Source: Synergistaceae bacterium (GTDB lineage Bacteria > Synergistota > Synergistia > Synergistales > Aminobacteriaceae). Taken from it: a DNA stretch of 6,269 nucleotides. The stretch spans positions 1 to 6,269 of the forward strand of contig WRBZ01000062.1 of assembly GCA_009784305.1 (NCBI GenBank). Direction: 5' to 3'. Under the pieces are notes generated by a model. The model searched no databases. It was given only the letters and a program-made list of their open reading frames with translations, and was not told the origin of the DNA. Shown in pieces: positions 6,174 to 6,269 of this stretch; position 1 is the first letter of the stretch; each line of letters starts with the position of its first letter. The position numbers and the translations under genes are program-made.

Positions 6174-6178
6174 GGAGG
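6172..6178 (+). promoter_or_regulatory. Strong Shine-Dalgarno of the third operon gene
   Basis: AAGGAGG overlaps the stop codon of the 229-aa gene and precedes ATG 6191 by 12 nt (10 nt if the AGGGG at 6176-6180 is used). A TTG at 6186 is better spaced but runs into a stop two codons later, so ATG 6191 is the start. Confidence 0.75.
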
Positions 6179-6190
6179 GGAACTTTTGCA

Positions 6191-6269
6191 ATGAGCAGAA
6201 AAAAGAAAAGTGAAACTCAAAGCCCTGAAGAAACTGAGATAATAGAAGGGCCTAAGGGTAATAATATAA
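6191..6269 (+). CDS. Start of a third cheV-operon gene (3' end outside window), unidentified
   Basis: The first 26 codons are open from ATG 6191 to the window edge. The protein begins MSRKKKSETQSPEETEII: a basic cluster followed by an acidic polar stretch, with no signal peptide or membrane segment yet. It lies 17 nt after the stop of the 229-aa gene, on the same strand, with a strong ribosome binding site and no terminator between, so it is probably co-transcribed. Such a tail could precede many kinds of protein, including inner-membrane ones with a cytoplasmic N-terminus; no function can be assigned. Confidence 0.7.
   Translation, partial: MSRKKKSETQSPEETEIIEGPKGNNI

Noticed and set aside
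1..6269. A defence island or mobile element spanning the window
   Set aside because: No transposase, integrase, toxin-antitoxin, restriction or nuclease-effector genes are present; the genes are housekeeping, signalling and envelope types.

Overview
The window reads as ordinary bacterial chromosome from an anaerobe-like, chemotactic bacterium. MutS2, CheV and a bacterial serpin together would fit Synergistota or a Clostridia-like lineage, but this is a low-confidence impression because no rRNA or lineage marker is present. By eye, mutS2 is richer in G+C than the cheV region, which is fairly AT-rich.

Layout. (1) Positions 1-182, + strand: the last 59 codons of a serpin, with the reactive-centre loop intact. 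(2) 183-375: a convergent intergenic region with three separate inverted repeats; the last, at 300-376, has a T run on each side and could terminate transcription in both directions. (3) 376-2757, - strand: a full-length mutS2 (793 aa; MutS-type ATPase, coiled coil, KOW-like segment, Smr domain). (4) 2758-2863: a short spacer with a GC-rich hairpin and one copy of a palindromic repeat. (5) 2864-4054, - strand: a membrane-anchored HlyD/periplasmic-adaptor-like protein with an unusual lysine-rich cytoplasmic N-terminus and no transporter beside it. (6) 4055-4531: a divergent intergenic region with a promoter at each edge and a cluster of palindromes in the middle. (7) 4532-6269, + strand: an apparent operon of cheV (CheW domain plus receiver), an unrecognised 229-aa protein starting one base after the cheV stop, and the first codons of a third gene behind a strong ribosome binding site.

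How the genes relate. The cheV gene and its two followers are probably co-transcribed, so the unknown proteins are candidates for the chemotaxis/signalling apparatus. The mutS2 gene may be read partly from the hlyD promoter, but the hairpin between them could limit this. The serpin is a separate unit converging on mutS2.

No complete novel system is demonstrated. The most interesting points are the unrecognised protein coupled to cheV, the Asp-to-Met change in the Smr motif of MutS2, the orphan adaptor protein, and a four-copy same-orientation palindromic repeat family whose paired arms co-vary.
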